Source: Flavobacterium anhuiense (lineage in GTDB: Bacteria > Bacteroidota > Bacteroidia > Flavobacteriales > Flavobacteriaceae). Taken from it: a stretch of 64,000 nucleotides of DNA. Below, one piece after another: positions 25,564 through 35,623 of this stretch. Numbering within the stretch: the stretch's first letter is position 1; the number at the start of each line of letters is the position of its first letter. The DNA is taken from positions 1 through 64,000 of the forward strand of contig NZ_JUIV01000010.1 of assembly GCF_004151235.1 (NCBI RefSeq), written 5' to 3'. Below the pieces are notes generated by a model. That model was not told the DNA's origin and did no database searches. It worked only from the letters and a program-made list of their open reading frames with translations. A program made the position numbers and the translations under genes.

Positions 25564-26394
25564 ATGACAACATTAAACGACTTACATTCGATTTCGTCGA
25601 CGTTTTCGAATACAGATAAAATGCCCGTTCTGTTTTTAGGACACGGCAGCCCAATGAATGCTATTGAAGAAAATCAGTTTGTGACTGGTTTCCGTGATTT
25701 GGCAAAAACATTGCCACAACCCAACGCTATTTTATGTGTTTCGGCACATTGGTTTACAAAGGGAACAAAAGTAACTTCGATGGAAATGCCAAGAACCATT
25801 CACGATTTTGGAGGTTTTCCGCAAGCGCTTTTTGATGTGCAGTATCCAGCAAAAGGAAGTCCAGAATTAGCTATCGAAACTCAAAAACTCTTAGATCCTG
25901 TTATGGTTGAACTAGATGAGCATTGGGGACTAGATCATGGCGCTTGGAGCGTGATTAAACATTTGTATCCAAACGCAGATGTTCCCGTAATTCAGCTAAG
26001 CATCGATTATACAAAATCAGGACAATATCATTTTGAATTGGCTCAAAAACTGCAGGCACTTCGCTATAAAGGCGTTTTAATTATCGGAAGCGGTAATATT
26101 GTCCATAATCTTAGAATGGTCGATTTTAGAAATTTTGATAAAGACAATTACGGTTACGATTGGGCAATTGAAGCAAGAGAAACTGTAAATAACTATTTGT
26201 TGGATGGAAATTTCCAGCCTTTAATAGATTTCGAAAAATTAAATAAGGCCGTTCAATTGGCAGTTCCAACACCAGAACATTATCTTCCGTTGTTGTATAC
26301 TTTAGGTTTAAAAGATAAAACTGATGAATTGGATTTGTTTAATGATAAACTATTAGCAGGTTCTCTAAGTATGACTTCTGTAAAAATTGTATAA
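25564..26394 (+). CDS. ygiD: Extradiol ring-cleavage dioxygenase, YgiD (4,5-DOPA dioxygenase) type
   Basis: Product of 276 residues of the LigB superfamily. Metal-binding and catalytic segments are MPVLFLGHGSPMNAI, ILCVSAHWFTKGT, HWGLDHGAWSVIKHLYP and LIIGSGNIVHNLR. These supply the conserved histidines of the non-haem metal site. The family uses zinc or iron to open catechol-like rings such as DOPA. The physiological substrate in flavobacteria is unknown. It ends one base before the convergent propeller gene, with no visible terminator between. Confidence 0.9.
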   Translation: MTTLNDLHSISSTFSNTDKMPVLFLGHGSPMNAIEENQFVTGFRDLAKTLPQPNAILCVSAHWFTKGTKVTSMEMPRTIHDFGGFPQALFDVQYPAKGSPELAIETQKLLDPVMVELDEHWGLDHGAWSVIKHLYPNADVPVIQLSIDYTKSGQYHFELAQKLQALRYKGVLIIGSGNIVHNLRMVDFRNFDKDNYGYDWAIEARETVNNYLLDGNFQPLIDFEKLNKAVQLAVPTPEHYLPLLYTLGLKDKTDELDLFNDKLLAGSLSMTSVKIV

Positions 26395-26395
26395 T

Positions 26396-27730
26396 TTATT
26401 TTCTCAAGTTGTAAGCATAAAGATAACCATCGGCACTTCCGTAAAAAATAACATTATTGCTGATGAATGGAGAAGAAACAATGGAACCTAATTTGTAAAA
26501 CTCATCCATAACCTTTTGATTTTCGGCATAAATGGACAAGTCAGCTTTTTTGGCTGCAAATCCAAAATCTAAAAGATTGTTATTGAGAGTGCTTGCCGCA
26601 TATTTATTTCTGTTTTCGGTAGAAATGGTATTCGATTCTTTTCCGTCAGAAAGCAAGTTTAAGCTAAAGAAATTCCCCGAAAAATCTCCAAAATAAATTG
26701 TATTTCCAGCAATTGCAGGTGAAGAATAAACATATCCGTTTCCTTTAAATCGGTATTTTTCTTTTCCTATTTTTGCATCTAAAGCCAGAAGCGCATAAGT
26801 ATCTGAAGTTCCAACATAAACCGTATTATCTTTAATAACAGCTGAACTTAGAATCCAAGAGTTTTCAGCATTGTATTTCCAGATTAATTTTCCTGTTTCA
26901 GCATCAAGCGCGAACAAATAAGGGTCTCTTGCGCCAAAATAAACGACACCATCATAAACTGTTGCAGAAGCCTGAATTCCTGTAAAACCCGTTTTAATTT
27001 CAGTAGAAAACTTCCATTTTTCTTTTCCTGTTTTACAATCCAAAGCATAAAAAACGCCATCCCATCCGCCAAAATAAACGGTACTTTTGTCTAAAACTGG
27101 AGTGCTGTGTATGGCTGCTTTTGTCTGGAAATTCCATTTTAGAGTTCCATTTTTAGCATCAACGGCATACATGTTTCCATCACTGCTTCCGAAAATTGCC
27201 AATGCAGAATTATGGTCTACATAAATTACTGGTGTCGAAAGATAAAAATCCCATAAATCGGCCATAAGCAAATCGCTTGGTTTCATGCCCCACATTCCGA
27301 TTTCGCTATACCAGTGTTCGCCTTTGGTTGTAAAACGCCAAATTTCTTTTCCTGTTTTAGCATTTACAGCATAATAATGCCCATCAAAACTTCCGAAATA
27401 AACAATGTTATGGTAAATACTCGCAGAACTGTGAACGGCTCCATTGGTTTTAAATTTCCATTTTAAGTTTCCAGATTTTTCATCGACAGCATAAAAATAG
27501 CCATCTTCACTGCCAATATAGGCGATTCCGTTTTGAACGATTGGAGAAGAAAAGATTTTACCATCTGTTTTAAATTTCCATTTTAAATCTTGTAAAGGCT
27601 GATATCCTTTTCCTGAAAAAATTCGATTAGAAAACGGATTTAAGATATTTGACTTGCCATTTTGTGAGAAAGCATTTAAATTTAGAATTAAAAAGAAATA
27701 GAGCAGGAGAGAAGTAAAGTTTCTTTTCAT
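26396..27730 (-). CDS. Secreted PQQ-like beta-propeller repeat protein
   Basis: Product of 444 residues. A signal peptide (about 1-22, LNAFSQ) precedes about seven blades, each with the pattern V.NG.(A/V)Y.GS.DG..YA(V/L)D...G...W.F. Examples are AYIGSEDGYFYAVDEKSGNLKWKF and VYFGARDPYLFALDAETGKLIWKY, shown here in part. It has no partner dehydrogenase domain, so it is a binding scaffold like BamB rather than a PQQ enzyme. The repeats recall periplasmic assembly proteins. The ligand is not known. Confidence 0.87.
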   Translation of the reverse strand: MKRNFTSLLLYFFLILNLNAFSQNGKSNILNPFSNRIFSGKGYQPLQDLKWKFKTDGKIFSSPIVQNGIAYIGSEDGYFYAVDEKSGNLKWKFKTNGAVHSSASIYHNIVYFGSFDGHYYAVNAKTGKEIWRFTTKGEHWYSEIGMWGMKPSDLLMADLWDFYLSTPVIYVDHNSALAIFGSSDGNMYAVDAKNGTLKWNFQTKAAIHSTPVLDKSTVYFGGWDGVFYALDCKTGKEKWKFSTEIKTGFTGIQASATVYDGVVYFGARDPYLFALDAETGKLIWKYNAENSWILSSAVIKDNTVYVGTSDTYALLALDAKIGKEKYRFKGNGYVYSSPAIAGNTIYFGDFSGNFFSLNLLSDGKESNTISTENRNKYAASTLNNNLLDFGFAAKKADLSIYAENQKVMDEFYKLGSIVSSPFISNNVIFYGSADGYLYAYNLRK

Positions 27731-28154
27731 GTTTTTTCTTATAAAAGTAAAAATATTTATAAGATATTAAAATACAATGCTTTGAGAAATATGTTATAAA
27801 TATATTTTAGAAAGCTCCTTGATAATGGAATATTTGTCTTTATATAAAAATAACGAATGAACTCGTCAAAGTTTTCCAATCGTTTCCATTTATGTAATAT
27901 TGGTCTATAAGTTTATAATCTTATAATTTGTTTAAATAATAAATTTGGTGCGACAGCAAAATGTTTTGTCTAAATTTGTTTATTTTTGTGTAAGTAATTG
28001 TTTGTCAGTTGATTATTTTGTTTTTATCTTCTTTTTAAGTAGTTTTTTAAATGCCTTTTGTGATTAACTGGTGATAAATTTAAAAAATGATAGAAGATGT
28101 TTACAAATGAAGTAAGAGTGCGGCATCAGCACTATAATCACTGATAAAAATAAG
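27731..28154. other. AT-rich intergenic region between divergent genes
   Basis: A 424-bp gap with no coding frame of note. It carries a candidate promoter for the methyltransferase at 27945-27978 and a second -7-like box TATTTTTG at 27981-27988. No repeat element or terminator was seen. Confidence 0.5.
27945..27978 (+). promoter_or_regulatory. Candidate promoter of the methyltransferase gene
   Basis: TTG at 27945-27947, 23 bases, TAAATTTG at 27971-27978. The spacing is at the long end for Bacteroidota, and the leader would be about 170 nt. Confidence 0.4.
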
Positions 28155-28967
28155 ATGAATCCAAACAAAGCATTATGGGAAAAAGGCGATTTTACACGTG
28201 TTGCAGAATCTATGAGAGAAAGCGGTGCGGAATTGGTTGCCAAAATTGGAATTAAAGAAAATAGTGACGTTTTAGATCTCGGCTGCGGCGATGGTACTAC
28301 TGCAATACCTTCGGCAAAAGTAGGAGCCAATGTTTTAGGTGTTGATATAGCAAGAAATTTAGTTGAAGCTGGCAATCTTCGAGCAAAAAAGGAAGGATTA
28401 GATAATATTGTATTTAAAGAAGGTGACGCAACTGATTTGAATGAATTGAAAAATCAATCTTTCGATGTTACGATGAGTATTTTCGGAGCAATGTTTGCAC
28501 CAAAACCTTTTGATGTTGCCAAAGAAATGGTTCGTGTCACAAAACCTGGAGGTAAAATTATTATGGGTAATTGGATACCGGGAGATCCAACGTTGATTGC
28601 TCAAATCCTAAAAATTAGTGCAGAATTTACTCCTCCGCCTCCTGAGGGTTTTGTAAGCCCAATGCTTTGGGGTATTGAGGATAACGTAATCGAAAGATTC
28701 ACAAATGCGGATGTTCCTAAAGAAAATATTTCTTTTGAGAGAGATACCTTTACATTTAAAGCTGCATTCCCGCCTTCGGAGTGGCTAAATCGATTAAAAA
28801 CGTACTATGGCCCAACTATGAATGCTTTTGAAGCTGCAGAACAAAATGGAAAAACTTCGGATTTGTATGCTAAACTTGAAGGATTAGTTAATAGCCAAAA
28901 CCAAAGTAATGATCAAAATTCTACATTAATTCCAGCAACTTATCTTCGTGTCACAGTTTTGGTTTAA
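28155..28967 (+). CDS. Class I SAM-dependent methyltransferase
   Basis: Product of 270 residues. The SAM-binding motif I is VLDLGCGDGTT (residues 39-49). Motif II is VLGVDIARNLVEAG, motif III near KEGDATDLN, and the post-motif is VRVTKPGGKIIMGNW. The fold is of the UbiE/type 11 group acting on small molecules. The acceptor is not evident. It stands alone with its own candidate promoter. Confidence 0.88.
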   Translation: MNPNKALWEKGDFTRVAESMRESGAELVAKIGIKENSDVLDLGCGDGTTAIPSAKVGANVLGVDIARNLVEAGNLRAKKEGLDNIVFKEGDATDLNELKNQSFDVTMSIFGAMFAPKPFDVAKEMVRVTKPGGKIIMGNWIPGDPTLIAQILKISAEFTPPPPEGFVSPMLWGIEDNVIERFTNADVPKENISFERDTFTFKAAFPPSEWLNRLKTYYGPTMNAFEAAEQNGKTSDLYAKLEGLVNSQNQSNDQNSTLIPATYLRVTVLV

Positions 28968-29120
28968 TTTTTTGGCTTAGTATTCCTGAAGATGATTTTC
29001 GTCCTTTACAGAAATAGAAAAACAGAAATTTAAAAGTAATTTTTGCATATTTGCAAACACTTAAGATTGGTGAAAATTAAATTACTAAATTTTGAGTTTT
29101 AAACTCAGTAAAATATAAGA

Positions 29121-29855
29121 ATGAAAATAATAGCGGTAATTCCAGCCAGATATGCTTCAACACGTTTTCCTGCAAAACTAATGCAGGATTTAGGAGGTAA
29201 AACAGTAATTCTAAGAACCTACGAAGCAACAGTTTCAACAAAATTATTTGATGATGTTTTTGTTGTAACCGATTCTGATTTGATTTTTGGTGAAATTGTT
29301 TCTAATGGCGGAAAAGCAATTATGAGCATCAAAGAACATGAATCAGGAAGTGATAGAATTGCTGAAGCTATTGCCGATCTTGATGTTGATATTGTGGTAA
29401 ATGTGCAAGGTGATGAACCTTTTACAGAAGCAGAACCTTTAGCACAGGTTTTATCGGTCTTTAAAAATGATCCTGATAAGAAAATTGACTTGGCTTCGTT
29501 AATGCGTGAAATTACAGATGAAGAGGAAATCAACAATCCGAATAATGTGAAAGTGGTGGTAGATCAGTCACAGTTTGCATTATATTTTTCACGTTCTGTA
29601 ATTCCGTATCCGAGAGAGAAAAATGTTGGAGTACGATATTTTCAGCACATCGGAATTTATGCTTTTAGAAAACAAGCTTTATTAGACTTTTATAGTCTTC
29701 CAATGAAATCTTTAGAAGCTTCTGAGAAGTTGGAGCAATTACGTTATTTAGAGTTCGGAAAGCGTATTAAAATGGTTGAAACCACTCATGTTGGAATTGG
29801 AATTGATACGGCTGAGGATTTGGAAAGAGCTCGTGCGATGCTGAAGGATCTTTAA
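29121..29855 (+). CDS. kdsB: 3-deoxy-manno-octulosonate cytidylyltransferase (CMP-KDO synthetase)
   Basis: Product of 244 residues, the normal length. It activates KDO with CTP for the inner core of lipopolysaccharide. The N-terminal nucleotide-binding motif is [25 protein letters not shown] (from about residue 91) holds the magnesium-binding aspartate. [18 protein letters not shown] and the C-terminal [13 protein letters not shown] are family signatures. The gene is monocistronic with a shared terminator downstream. Confidence 0.96.
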   Translation: MKIIAVIPARYASTRFPAKLMQDLGGKTVILRTYEATVSTKLFDDVFVVTDSDLIFGEIVSNGGKAIMSIKEHESGSDRIAEAIADLDVDIVVNVQGDEPFTEAEPLAQVLSVFKNDPDKKIDLASLMREITDEEEINNPNNVKVVVDQSQFALYFSRSVIPYPREKNVGVRYFQHIGIYAFRKQALLDFYSLPMKSLEASEKLEQLRYLEFGKRIKMVETTHVGIGIDTAEDLERARAMLKDL

Positions 29856-29882
29856 TTAATTTGAATAACATTATCCACAATC

Positions 29883-29983
29883 TTGTCATTTCGACGAAGG
29901 AGAAATCTCCGCGAGAAACTCCACAATGCTGATCAATCTTTGTCGAGCTACTTATGGAGATTTCTCCTTCGTCGAAATGACAA
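29883..29983. repeat. Perfect 28-bp inverted repeat element
   Basis: Arms at 29883-29910 (beginning TTGTCATTTCGACGAAGGAG) and 29956-29983 are exact reverse complements, with a 45-bp centre. It is non-coding, between kdsB and the E1 gene. Perfect arms of this length suggest a recent insertion or strong selection on the structure. Confidence 0.75.
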
Positions 29984-30010
29984 AACTGTGTGACACTTTG
30001 GGTAAAAACA

Positions 30011-30040
30011 AAAAAAACTCCAAATTCTTGGAGCTTTTTT
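30011..30040. terminator. Bidirectional intrinsic terminator
   Basis: Stem AAAACTCCAA / TTGGAGCTTTT with A-tract and T-tract on either side, between convergent kdsB and the E1 gene. Confidence 0.75.
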
Positions 30041-30059
30041 AATATCTAAAAATCGTATT

Positions 30060-32474
30060 TTACTGGTATAAAGTAGGATACTTAGAAGGATTAACTTCGT
30101 GCATCATATCATAAACTTTTTCATAAATGTCTTCTGCTGAAGGTTTAGAGAAATAATCTCCATCAGTTCCGTAAGCAGGTCTATGTGCTTTTGCAGCTAA
30201 AGTTTGAGGTTTGCTATCCAGATGTTTGTATGAATCTTGTTCTTCTAAAATCTGTTGTAAAATGAATGCTGAAGCTCCTCCAGGAACATCCTCGTCAATT
30301 ACTAAAAGACGGTTTGTTTTTGCAATACTTTTTACAATGTCTTTGCTAACATCAAACGGAAGTAAAGATTGAATATCGATCACTTCGCATTCAATTCCTT
30401 TTTCTGCTAATTCATTAGCGGCTTGCATAACCAATCTTAAAGTTGATCCGTAAGAAACTAAAGTAATATCTGAACCTTCTCTTAAAGTCTCTACAACTCC
30501 AATTGGCGTTTTGAATTCACCAAAGTTCAAAGGAGTTTTTTCTTTTAAACGATATCCGTTCAAACATTCGATAACCAAAGCAGGTTCGTCACATTCTAAC
30601 AAAGTGTTGTAGAAACCAGCTGCTTGCGTCATGTCTCTTGGAACCAAAACGTGAATTCCGCGAATCGCATTGATAATCATTCCCATTGGAGAACCAGAAT
30701 GCCAAATTCCTTCCAAACGGTGTCCACGAGTTCTAATAATTAATGGCGCTTTCTGTTTTCCAACAGTTCTATATTGTAAAGTAGCTAAATCGTCACTCAT
30801 GATCTGAATAGCGTACAATAAATAATCTAAATACTGAATTTCAGCAATCGGACGTAATCCTCTCAATGCCATTCCGATTCCCTGACCAATAATAGTCGCT
30901 TCACGAATTCCGACATCGGCAACACGAAGTTCTCCGTATTTTTCCTGCATTCCTTCAAGACCTTGATTTACGTCTCCGATGTTTCCAACATCTTCACCGA
31001 AAATTAAAGTTTCTGGATATTTTGCAAACAGGGCATCAAAGTTATCACGAAGAATCATTCTTCCATCCAAATCTGGTTTTGCATTTTCTGCATATTTAGG
31101 AAGAACTTTTTGTACAGAAAATACATTCTGAGCCGATTCTGAATGCTGATTGCTGCTGAATTTTTCCTGAGTTTCATTCAAGAATTTTGTAATCCAGTTA
31201 GATAAAAGAACTTTGCTGTTTGGCACTTCAATAAAGCGAAGAATCTTTCTAGCATAAACCAATAATTCCTTTTTTAAAGGCGCTTTAATTGCAGCCAATT
31301 CAGAAATTAATTTTTTGATTCTTTCTTTATGATTGATGCTTGCTTCAGCAATTTGTTCCAATAAAGCTAAGAGATTCTTTTGTTCGTCAATAATAGGATT
31401 AATGAAGTTATTCCAAGCTTCTTTTTTAGCTTCTAAAACTTCTTTCTTTAATTCGAAATCAAGTTCTGCCAATTCCTCTGGAGAAGCAATATTAATGGCA
31501 ATCATCCAAAGACGCATTTGACGAATACAGTCAAAATCTCTTTCCCAAGCCAGTCTTTCTGCACTTTTGTAACGTTCGTGAGAACCAGAAGTAGAGTGGC
31601 CTTGCGGTTGTGTCAATTCGTTTACGTGAATTAAAACAGGAATGTGTTCTTCGCGCGCAATTGCTCCGGCTCTTTCATAAGTCGAAACCAATTCGGCATA
31701 ATCCCAGCCTTTAACTCTAAAGATTTCATAACCTTTAGAATCTTCATCGCGCTGATATCCTTTTAATATTTCAGAAATATTTTCTTTAGTAGTCTGATGT
31801 TTAGCATGAACAGAAATTCCGTATTCGTCATCCCAAACACTCATTACCATCGGAACTTGTAGAACTCCTGCAGCATTTATAGTTTCAAAAAATAAACCTT
31901 CAGAAGTACTTGCATTACCAATTGTTCCCCAAGCTACTTCATTTCCGTTAACTGAAAATTTATCTTTGATAGTGATTCCGTCAACGTTTCTGTAGATTTT
32001 TGATGCTTGAGCCAAACCAAGCAATCTTGGCATTTGTCCTGCTGTTGGAGATATATCTGAACTTGAATTTTTTTGTTTTGTTAAATCTTTCCAAGAACCA
32101 TCTTCGTTTAAACTGTGCGTTACAAAGTGTCCGCCCATTTGTCTTCCTGCAGACATTGGATCAAAAGCTAAATCGGTATGACCATATAAACCAGCAAAAA
32201 ACTGTTTAGCGTCCAATTCGCCGATAGCCATCATAAAAGTTTGGTCGCGATAGTATCCAGAACGGAAATCTCCGTTTTTAAAAGCTTTTGCCATTGCCAG
32301 CTGCGGAACTTCTTTTCCGTCTCCGAAAATACCAAATTTAGCTTTTCCTGTTAATACTTCTTTTCGACCTAAAAGACTACATTCACGGCTTGTTACCGCA
32401 ATTCTATAGTCATTCAATACCTCAGTTTTGAAATCTTCAAATGTCAGTGTAGTATTGTTTTTTTCTTTTATCAT
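30060..32474 (-). CDS. Fused alpha/beta E1 subunit of a branched-chain-type 2-oxoacid dehydrogenase
   Basis: Product of 804 residues. The alpha half (about 1-400) is a thiamine-diphosphate-binding E1 alpha with YYRDQTFMMA and AGRQMGGHF. The beta half (about 470-804) has LIFGEDVGNIGDVNQGLEGM, ADVGIREATIIGQGIGMAL and the C-terminal domain with EVIDIQSLLPFDVSKDI. Such fusions decarboxylate 2-oxoacids and load the acyl group on lipoyl-E2. No E2 or E3 gene is nearby. The metal motif is unusual: GNASTSEG (186-193) and WDDEYGIS (214-221) replace the canonical GDG and NN sites. The fusion and good conservation elsewhere argue against a pseudogene. The substrate is inferred only. Confidence 0.88.
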   Translation of the reverse strand: MIKEKNNTTLTFEDFKTEVLNDYRIAVTSRECSLLGRKEVLTGKAKFGIFGDGKEVPQLAMAKAFKNGDFRSGYYRDQTFMMAIGELDAKQFFAGLYGHTDLAFDPMSAGRQMGGHFVTHSLNEDGSWKDLTKQKNSSSDISPTAGQMPRLLGLAQASKIYRNVDGITIKDKFSVNGNEVAWGTIGNASTSEGLFFETINAAGVLQVPMVMSVWDDEYGISVHAKHQTTKENISEILKGYQRDEDSKGYEIFRVKGWDYAELVSTYERAGAIAREEHIPVLIHVNELTQPQGHSTSGSHERYKSAERLAWERDFDCIRQMRLWMIAINIASPEELAELDFELKKEVLEAKKEAWNNFINPIIDEQKNLLALLEQIAEASINHKERIKKLISELAAIKAPLKKELLVYARKILRFIEVPNSKVLLSNWITKFLNETQEKFSSNQHSESAQNVFSVQKVLPKYAENAKPDLDGRMILRDNFDALFAKYPETLIFGEDVGNIGDVNQGLEGMQEKYGELRVADVGIREATIIGQGIGMALRGLRPIAEIQYLDYLLYAIQIMSDDLATLQYRTVGKQKAPLIIRTRGHRLEGIWHSGSPMGMIINAIRGIHVLVPRDMTQAAGFYNTLLECDEPALVIECLNGYRLKEKTPLNFGEFKTPIGVVETLREGSDITLVSYGSTLRLVMQAANELAEKGIECEVIDIQSLLPFDVSKDIVKSIAKTNRLLVIDEDVPGGASAFILQQILEEQDSYKHLDSKPQTLAAKAHRPAYGTDGDYFSKPSAEDIYEKVYDMMHEVNPSKYPTLYQ

Positions 32475-32664
32475 AATCTTGTAGGGTCATGTTGTTTATG
32501 TCGCGAAATTACTTAAAAACAATCAATAATCATAATTCTTTAAACTAAATATAATTTAATTATTTGTATTCAAATCTAGAAACTACGTATTTTATTTATG
32601 TGATTTTTATGTAAAATTTAATTTTATTGATAATTTCGCAAGTTTTTATTTAATTTTCATTTGA

Positions 32665-35493
32665 TTAAAACCATTTTCGGGTAAAAAGAGTAACTAACGT
32701 TTTTGGCGAAAATGTGATGATAAATCGTATTTTTTCATTGTATTTAGGTTGTGATATTTCCCATCCGTTATTAGAATAAACAGGAAAATAGAGTTCAAAG
32801 TAATCAGGAACAAGGTTTAAACGTACTCCAGAGTCGTAAGCAAAGAACTCACTTTGATGTTTATTTTTCAAAAAACCAATGTCTCCATAAAGTTCTACCC
32901 AGTTCCATATCGCATAACTTGCGTTTAGAGTTGTCATCCATTGGTTAGCGTATGAAGGCTCTAATTGTGACTTGAAACCTCCTTCGGCAATTACATATTG
33001 CTGACTAAAAAATCCTGTACTTTCTGATCTCCCAAACAAATTGTAATCAAATAAATAATCTGTTGGACGGTCTAAACCAAAACTAAAATAATCTGAGTTT
33101 GTTGTGTTATAAACAAAACTTCCAGCGTATAATCTTAAATTTAACTTCTTGTTGTTTTCAAATAATCTTCTGTATTCTACTTCTCCTGCAACCTTTCCGA
33201 ATCCACTAGAAAACTGCAAATCGGTCATAAAGTTAAAATGATCAATTAATTCAGTTTTAGTATTAGAATAACGGGCATTAAATATGGAATAATTTGGTTC
33301 TGAATTGTCTGTAATGTAATCGCTTGCTTCACGATTTACGATAACCTGGCGGAACATAAACATTTGCTTTCTGTTGTCTCTGAAATCTTTTTCGCGAATG
33401 CGAAATACTACCATCGGATTTAATCTTAAATAAGTTGCATCTGGTGCATAATGAAAATAATTCTGACTGATAGAATATCGAACATTAAATAAAGTGCTGT
33501 TTCTATAATACTGATTCCAAGAAAAGGCAGATGAACCAGAAATTGTACCTGCTTTGATTGAATAAGCCGGATTAATATCAAAATTAAAAGGTTTGTCTAA
33601 AATAGTTTTATTATGAAAACGGATTCCTGGGGTGAAACCATCATAATAATTATAATTTAATGTCGGAATGTATAAAATCTGATTGTAATCTGGATCTTCC
33701 AAATCTTTAGTAAAATTAAATTTTACAGGACGATTCAGTGAAACACTTTTTAAAGATCTCCAGTTGTTTCTTTGATTATACTCAGGAACTTCATTATCGT
33801 AATTAATGACAATTTTTTCCGCATTTTTTCGGCTGAATTCATAAACAGAATCTTTTTTGGTAGGCTCAATCCATTCTTTAAAAACGACTTCTTTCTTTTT
33901 AATTCCATAAATAGGAATAGGAGCGTAGATTCCAGTTTTGCTTTTAACCGAAAATTTTACGCTGTCTGTAGTTCTTGAAACATCCGAAAATTTATAATCT
34001 ATAATATCTCTCGAATCAATAATGGTTTTAAAGAACCAATCGATATTTTTTGGACTTTTTTGAGTTAAGATTTTTTCAAAATCATAACGGTTTGATTGTC
34101 CAAATTGGTTAAGATTGTAAAACTCTTTTACGCTTTTAGGTACAATATCATGATTAAGATAATCGTCTAAATAGCTTAAACTTAAGCCAGCGCGATATTT
34201 ACTGGCAATCTGTTCATTAAATTTTATCAGTGTGTTTTTTGGGTCTCCTAAAGGCTGATCCAGATTTTTACGAGCCATTAACATATAGTAATAGCTGTAT
34301 TGTTCATTAAAAGTTAGGTTCGTAATGTTATAACTTTTAAAAAGCTTCATATCTGAAAGTTTTCCCAGCATTTTTTCATCTTGATGATGCTCTTCCATAT
34401 ATTTCATCATCGTATATATCTGGATTCCATCATAAACCCAATTGTCTTTTCTTGGATCTAAGCGCAGACTGTTTTTGAGGTAATTGTTTAAAAAAGTCTT
34501 TAAAAATTGAATCTCAAACATAAAATCATCTTCAAACGGACTAATAAACGAAGGCAGCTGATTTAAGCCATAAAACGGATTTCGGTCATAATCTATCTGA
34601 GAAACCGTAATTCTCTCGTGTGGATATTTGCCAATAAATTTTTCAGCGTAAGAAACTACTCGATTAATAATAATGGCTTTCTGGAATTCGTCTATTTTTT
34701 TGTTTTTTAAATTTGTCAGAACCTGTAAAGAGCCATTATCGTAGCTTCTAAAACTGTTTTTCTTTTCGATATAAAGACTAAAATCGGTTCTGTTTTTTCC
34801 AGAGAAAGAATAAATATTGTAGCTCTGATTGGTTGAATCTTTTGAAACCGAATTTAAATCGGTAGTGATAGAATACTGATTCGGAATTTTAATTTCCACT
34901 TCGTAATCACTCACCGCATTAGCAATATCATCTAGATTGAAATTATTGTACTTTACAAAAAAGCCATTTTCAAATCGCGCAGGACTTAAAAACCAATTTT
35001 TTAATGCCATACCGCCATTTTGAGTAAATCCAAAATGAGTGAATTTGTCGTTCGGTATTTTTACAATGTAATTGAGATGTAAAACGATTTTTTCATTAGG
35101 AAGAAGCTTGCGATTTAATCTTACGGTAATATAATCAGGATCTTCGGCGCTTCTTTCCCATTCCAAAGCCGAAAAATTGGTTTCGGTTAGATTTATAATG
35201 GTTGTTTTTCCTCGATCTACTGCCTTAGCTAAATGAAAACCTCTGTAAAACTCATCAGAAAAACGTTTTGCCAAAGGCGTATTTTTGTCAGCAAAAGCAT
35301 TATTCCAATCATTCAAAACAATCGAAACCAAAGTGTCGTTTGTAGTATTATGATACGTAATATCCTGTTTTATATTCAGTGTCTTAAGCTCAAGATTTAC
35401 CGCCACTTCCATCTTAGATTGATGTTGTGCAGTTAGTTTTATCGAAAATGATAAAACTATAATGAGGCAAATAATTTTATAAAGTGCTTTCAA
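32665..35493 (-). CDS. M1-like peptidase without zinc site, fused to an outer-membrane beta-barrel
   Basis: Product of 942 residues with a signal peptide (1-22, KLTAQ). Residues 25-250 resemble the N-terminal beta domain of M1 aminopeptidases. Residues 255-430 resemble the thermolysin-like domain, but the GxMEN position reads GLNQL (309-313), the HExxH position reads TFLNNYLKNS (near 333-342), and the WLxEG position is WVYDG (352-356). Residues about 600-942 look like an outer-membrane barrel with many aromatic beta strands, ending in the OmpA-type last residue F (TLFTRKWF). It is therefore likely a non-catalytic, surface- or periplasm-facing domain tethered to a barrel. The function is unknown. 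Confidence 0.78.
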   Translation of the reverse strand: MKALYKIICLIIVLSFSIKLTAQHQSKMEVAVNLELKTLNIKQDITYHNTTNDTLVSIVLNDWNNAFADKNTPLAKRFSDEFYRGFHLAKAVDRGKTTIINLTETNFSALEWERSAEDPDYITVRLNRKLLPNEKIVLHLNYIVKIPNDKFTHFGFTQNGGMALKNWFLSPARFENGFFVKYNNFNLDDIANAVSDYEVEIKIPNQYSITTDLNSVSKDSTNQSYNIYSFSGKNRTDFSLYIEKKNSFRSYDNGSLQVLTNLKNKKIDEFQKAIIINRVVSYAEKFIGKYPHERITVSQIDYDRNPFYGLNQLPSFISPFEDDFMFEIQFLKTFLNNYLKNSLRLDPRKDNWVYDGIQIYTMMKYMEEHHQDEKMLGKLSDMKLFKSYNITNLTFNEQYSYYYMLMARKNLDQPLGDPKNTLIKFNEQIASKYRAGLSLSYLDDYLNHDIVPKSVKEFYNLNQFGQSNRYDFEKILTQKSPKNIDWFFKTIIDSRDIIDYKFSDVSRTTDSVKFSVKSKTGIYAPIPIYGIKKKEVVFKEWIEPTKKDSVYEFSRKNAEKIVINYDNEVPEYNQRNNWRSLKSVSLNRPVKFNFTKDLEDPDYNQILYIPTLNYNYYDGFTPGIRFHNKTILDKPFNFDINPAYSIKAGTISGSSAFSWNQYYRNSTLFNVRYSISQNYFHYAPDATYLRLNPMVVFRIREKDFRDNRKQMFMFRQVIVNREASDYITDNSEPNYSIFNARYSNTKTELIDHFNFMTDLQFSSGFGKVAGEVEYRRLFENNKKLNLRLYAGSFVYNTTNSDYFSFGLDRPTDYLFDYNLFGRSESTGFFSQQYVIAEGGFKSQLEPSYANQWMTTLNASYAIWNWVELYGDIGFLKNKHQSEFFAYDSGVRLNLVPDYFELYFPVYSNNGWEISQPKYNEKIRFIITFSPKTLVTLFTRKWF

Positions 35494-35623
35494 ATAATGG
35501 CTTAAAAATTATCAGACATACTTATGTACGGACATAATGAAGTTACGGATTTTTGTAAAAATAGTATAAAAAAAGCTGTTTAAAAAAACAGCTCTCAATT
35601 TTTACGTATTTGCAATATAATTT

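Noticed and set aside
28064-28375. 103-codon minus-strand frame
   Set aside because: Antisense to the methyltransferase SAM-binding region; no independent support.
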